Source: Lachnospiraceae bacterium (GTDB lineage Bacteria; Bacillota; Clostridia; Lachnospirales; Lachnospiraceae). From it: DNA of 6,352 nucleotides. Location: contig JAAWLS010000147.1 in assembly GCA_022798035.1 (NCBI GenBank), forward strand, positions 1 through 6,352. The letters are read 5' to 3'. The position numbers and the translations under genes were made by a program. The notes below the pieces were generated by a model. That model was not told the DNA's origin, did no database searches, and worked only from the letters and a program-made list of their open reading frames with translations. The stretch's first letter is position 1. Each line of letters starts with the position of its first letter. Of the stretch, positions 5,943 to 6,352 are shown in pieces.

Positions 5943-6352
5943 AAAAAATATGCTTTTTTGCAGAAAAAATTGATGCTTCTGGTGGAATCCCACGGGTGGT
6001 ATCTGTGATAGCAAATGGATTGACAGAGCGGAATTATCAGGTGTCTATTCTATCCCTTACCAATGAAAACGACGGAAACGGCCGCTATGAATTGAGAGAA
6101 GAGATAGCCGTTGCTTATTTATTCCGAGGCGTAAGTCTGAATTACCGGAAAGATTATCAGAAAATAGAAAGAAAATTAAAAAGATTTTTTCAGAGAAATC
6201 ATTATGATGACATTATTGTGGCCGGAATGGATTTTGTCCCTTTTTTTAAGGGAGTACGAAAGCTGGCCCAAAATACGAAAATGATTGCCTGGGAGCACAG
6301 TAATTTTATCATAGGGAAAAAATTTGGGATGCGCTGGAGGGGGCGGAGGATT
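5939..6352 (+). CDS. GT4-family glycosyltransferase, N-terminal part (cut by window end)
   Basis: The frame runs open from ATG 5939 to the last base, giving 138 residues, about a third of a typical GT4 protein (about 360-400). Seen: first Rossmann strand KKICFFAEK (2-10); the loop DASGGIPRVVSVIANGL (12-28), matching the family's GGxERV...ANGL acceptor-side motif with Pro in place of the usual Glu; the strand YQVSILSLTNEND (33-45); DDIIVAGMDFVPFF (90-103); and MIAWEHSNF (115-123), a segment characteristic of this glycosyltransferase group, where the His is expected near the acceptor site. The C-terminal donor-binding domain with the E-x7-E motif is outside the window. It starts in a 4-base overlap with the polymerase stop (5939-5942). 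The role is presumed to be transfer of a further sugar to the repeat unit; donor and acceptor are unknown. Confidence 0.88.
   Translation, partial: MKKICFFAEKIDASGGIPRVVSVIANGLTERNYQVSILSLTNENDGNGRYELREEIAVAYLFRGVSLNYRKDYQKIERKLKRFFQRNHYDDIIVAGMDFVPFFKGVRKLAQNTKMIAWEHSNFIIGKKFGMRWRGRRI

Overview
The window lies inside a single plus-strand polysaccharide-assembly operon (capsule, exopolysaccharide or a comparable Und-PP-linked glycan). Seven genes run head to tail with almost no intergenic DNA. Purine-rich Shine-Dalgarno sites, moderate GC content and protein signatures typical of clostridial polysaccharide loci suggest a Gram-positive, Lachnospiraceae-like member of Clostridia. That taxonomic call is an inference from style, not a search result. 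Both ends are cut: the first gene lacks its N-terminus and the last lacks its C-terminal part.

Left module (about 1-3677, GC near 50% in hand-counted lines). It holds a PLP-dependent sugar aminotransferase of the DegT/DnrJ/EryC1/StrS family, a small monotopic phosphoglycosyl transferase, a GNAT N-acyltransferase and a GT4-type glycosyltransferase. Together they look like an initiation unit. An amino group is put on a nucleotide keto-sugar, the amine is probably acylated, the phospho-sugar is loaded onto undecaprenyl phosphate, and a second sugar is added. The logic parallels Campylobacter PglE/PglD/PglC, but the acyltransferase fold differs (GNAT instead of left-handed beta-helix).

Right module (about 3678-6352, GC about 28-38% in hand-counted lines). 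It holds a divergent GT-B glycosyltransferase, a polytopic Wzy/O-antigen-ligase-like polymerase and the start of another GT4 glycosyltransferase. These would extend and polymerise the repeat unit and are the genes expected to vary between strains.

Four of six junctions are 4-nt ATGA stop/start overlaps (1855, 2460, 4758, 5939), which points to translational coupling. The junction at 3674-3691, where the base composition changes, instead carries two ATGA motifs linked by a five-codon open frame. An A7 run in slippery register sits just before the transferase/GNAT junction, and the GNAT frame is open through it. I found no tRNA, rRNA, CRISPR array, insertion sequence, promoter or convincing terminator. 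The longest stretch outside genes is 28 bases. No wholly new system is evident; the items most worth checking are the two unusual junctions, the compositional break and the predicted GNAT-based amino-sugar route.
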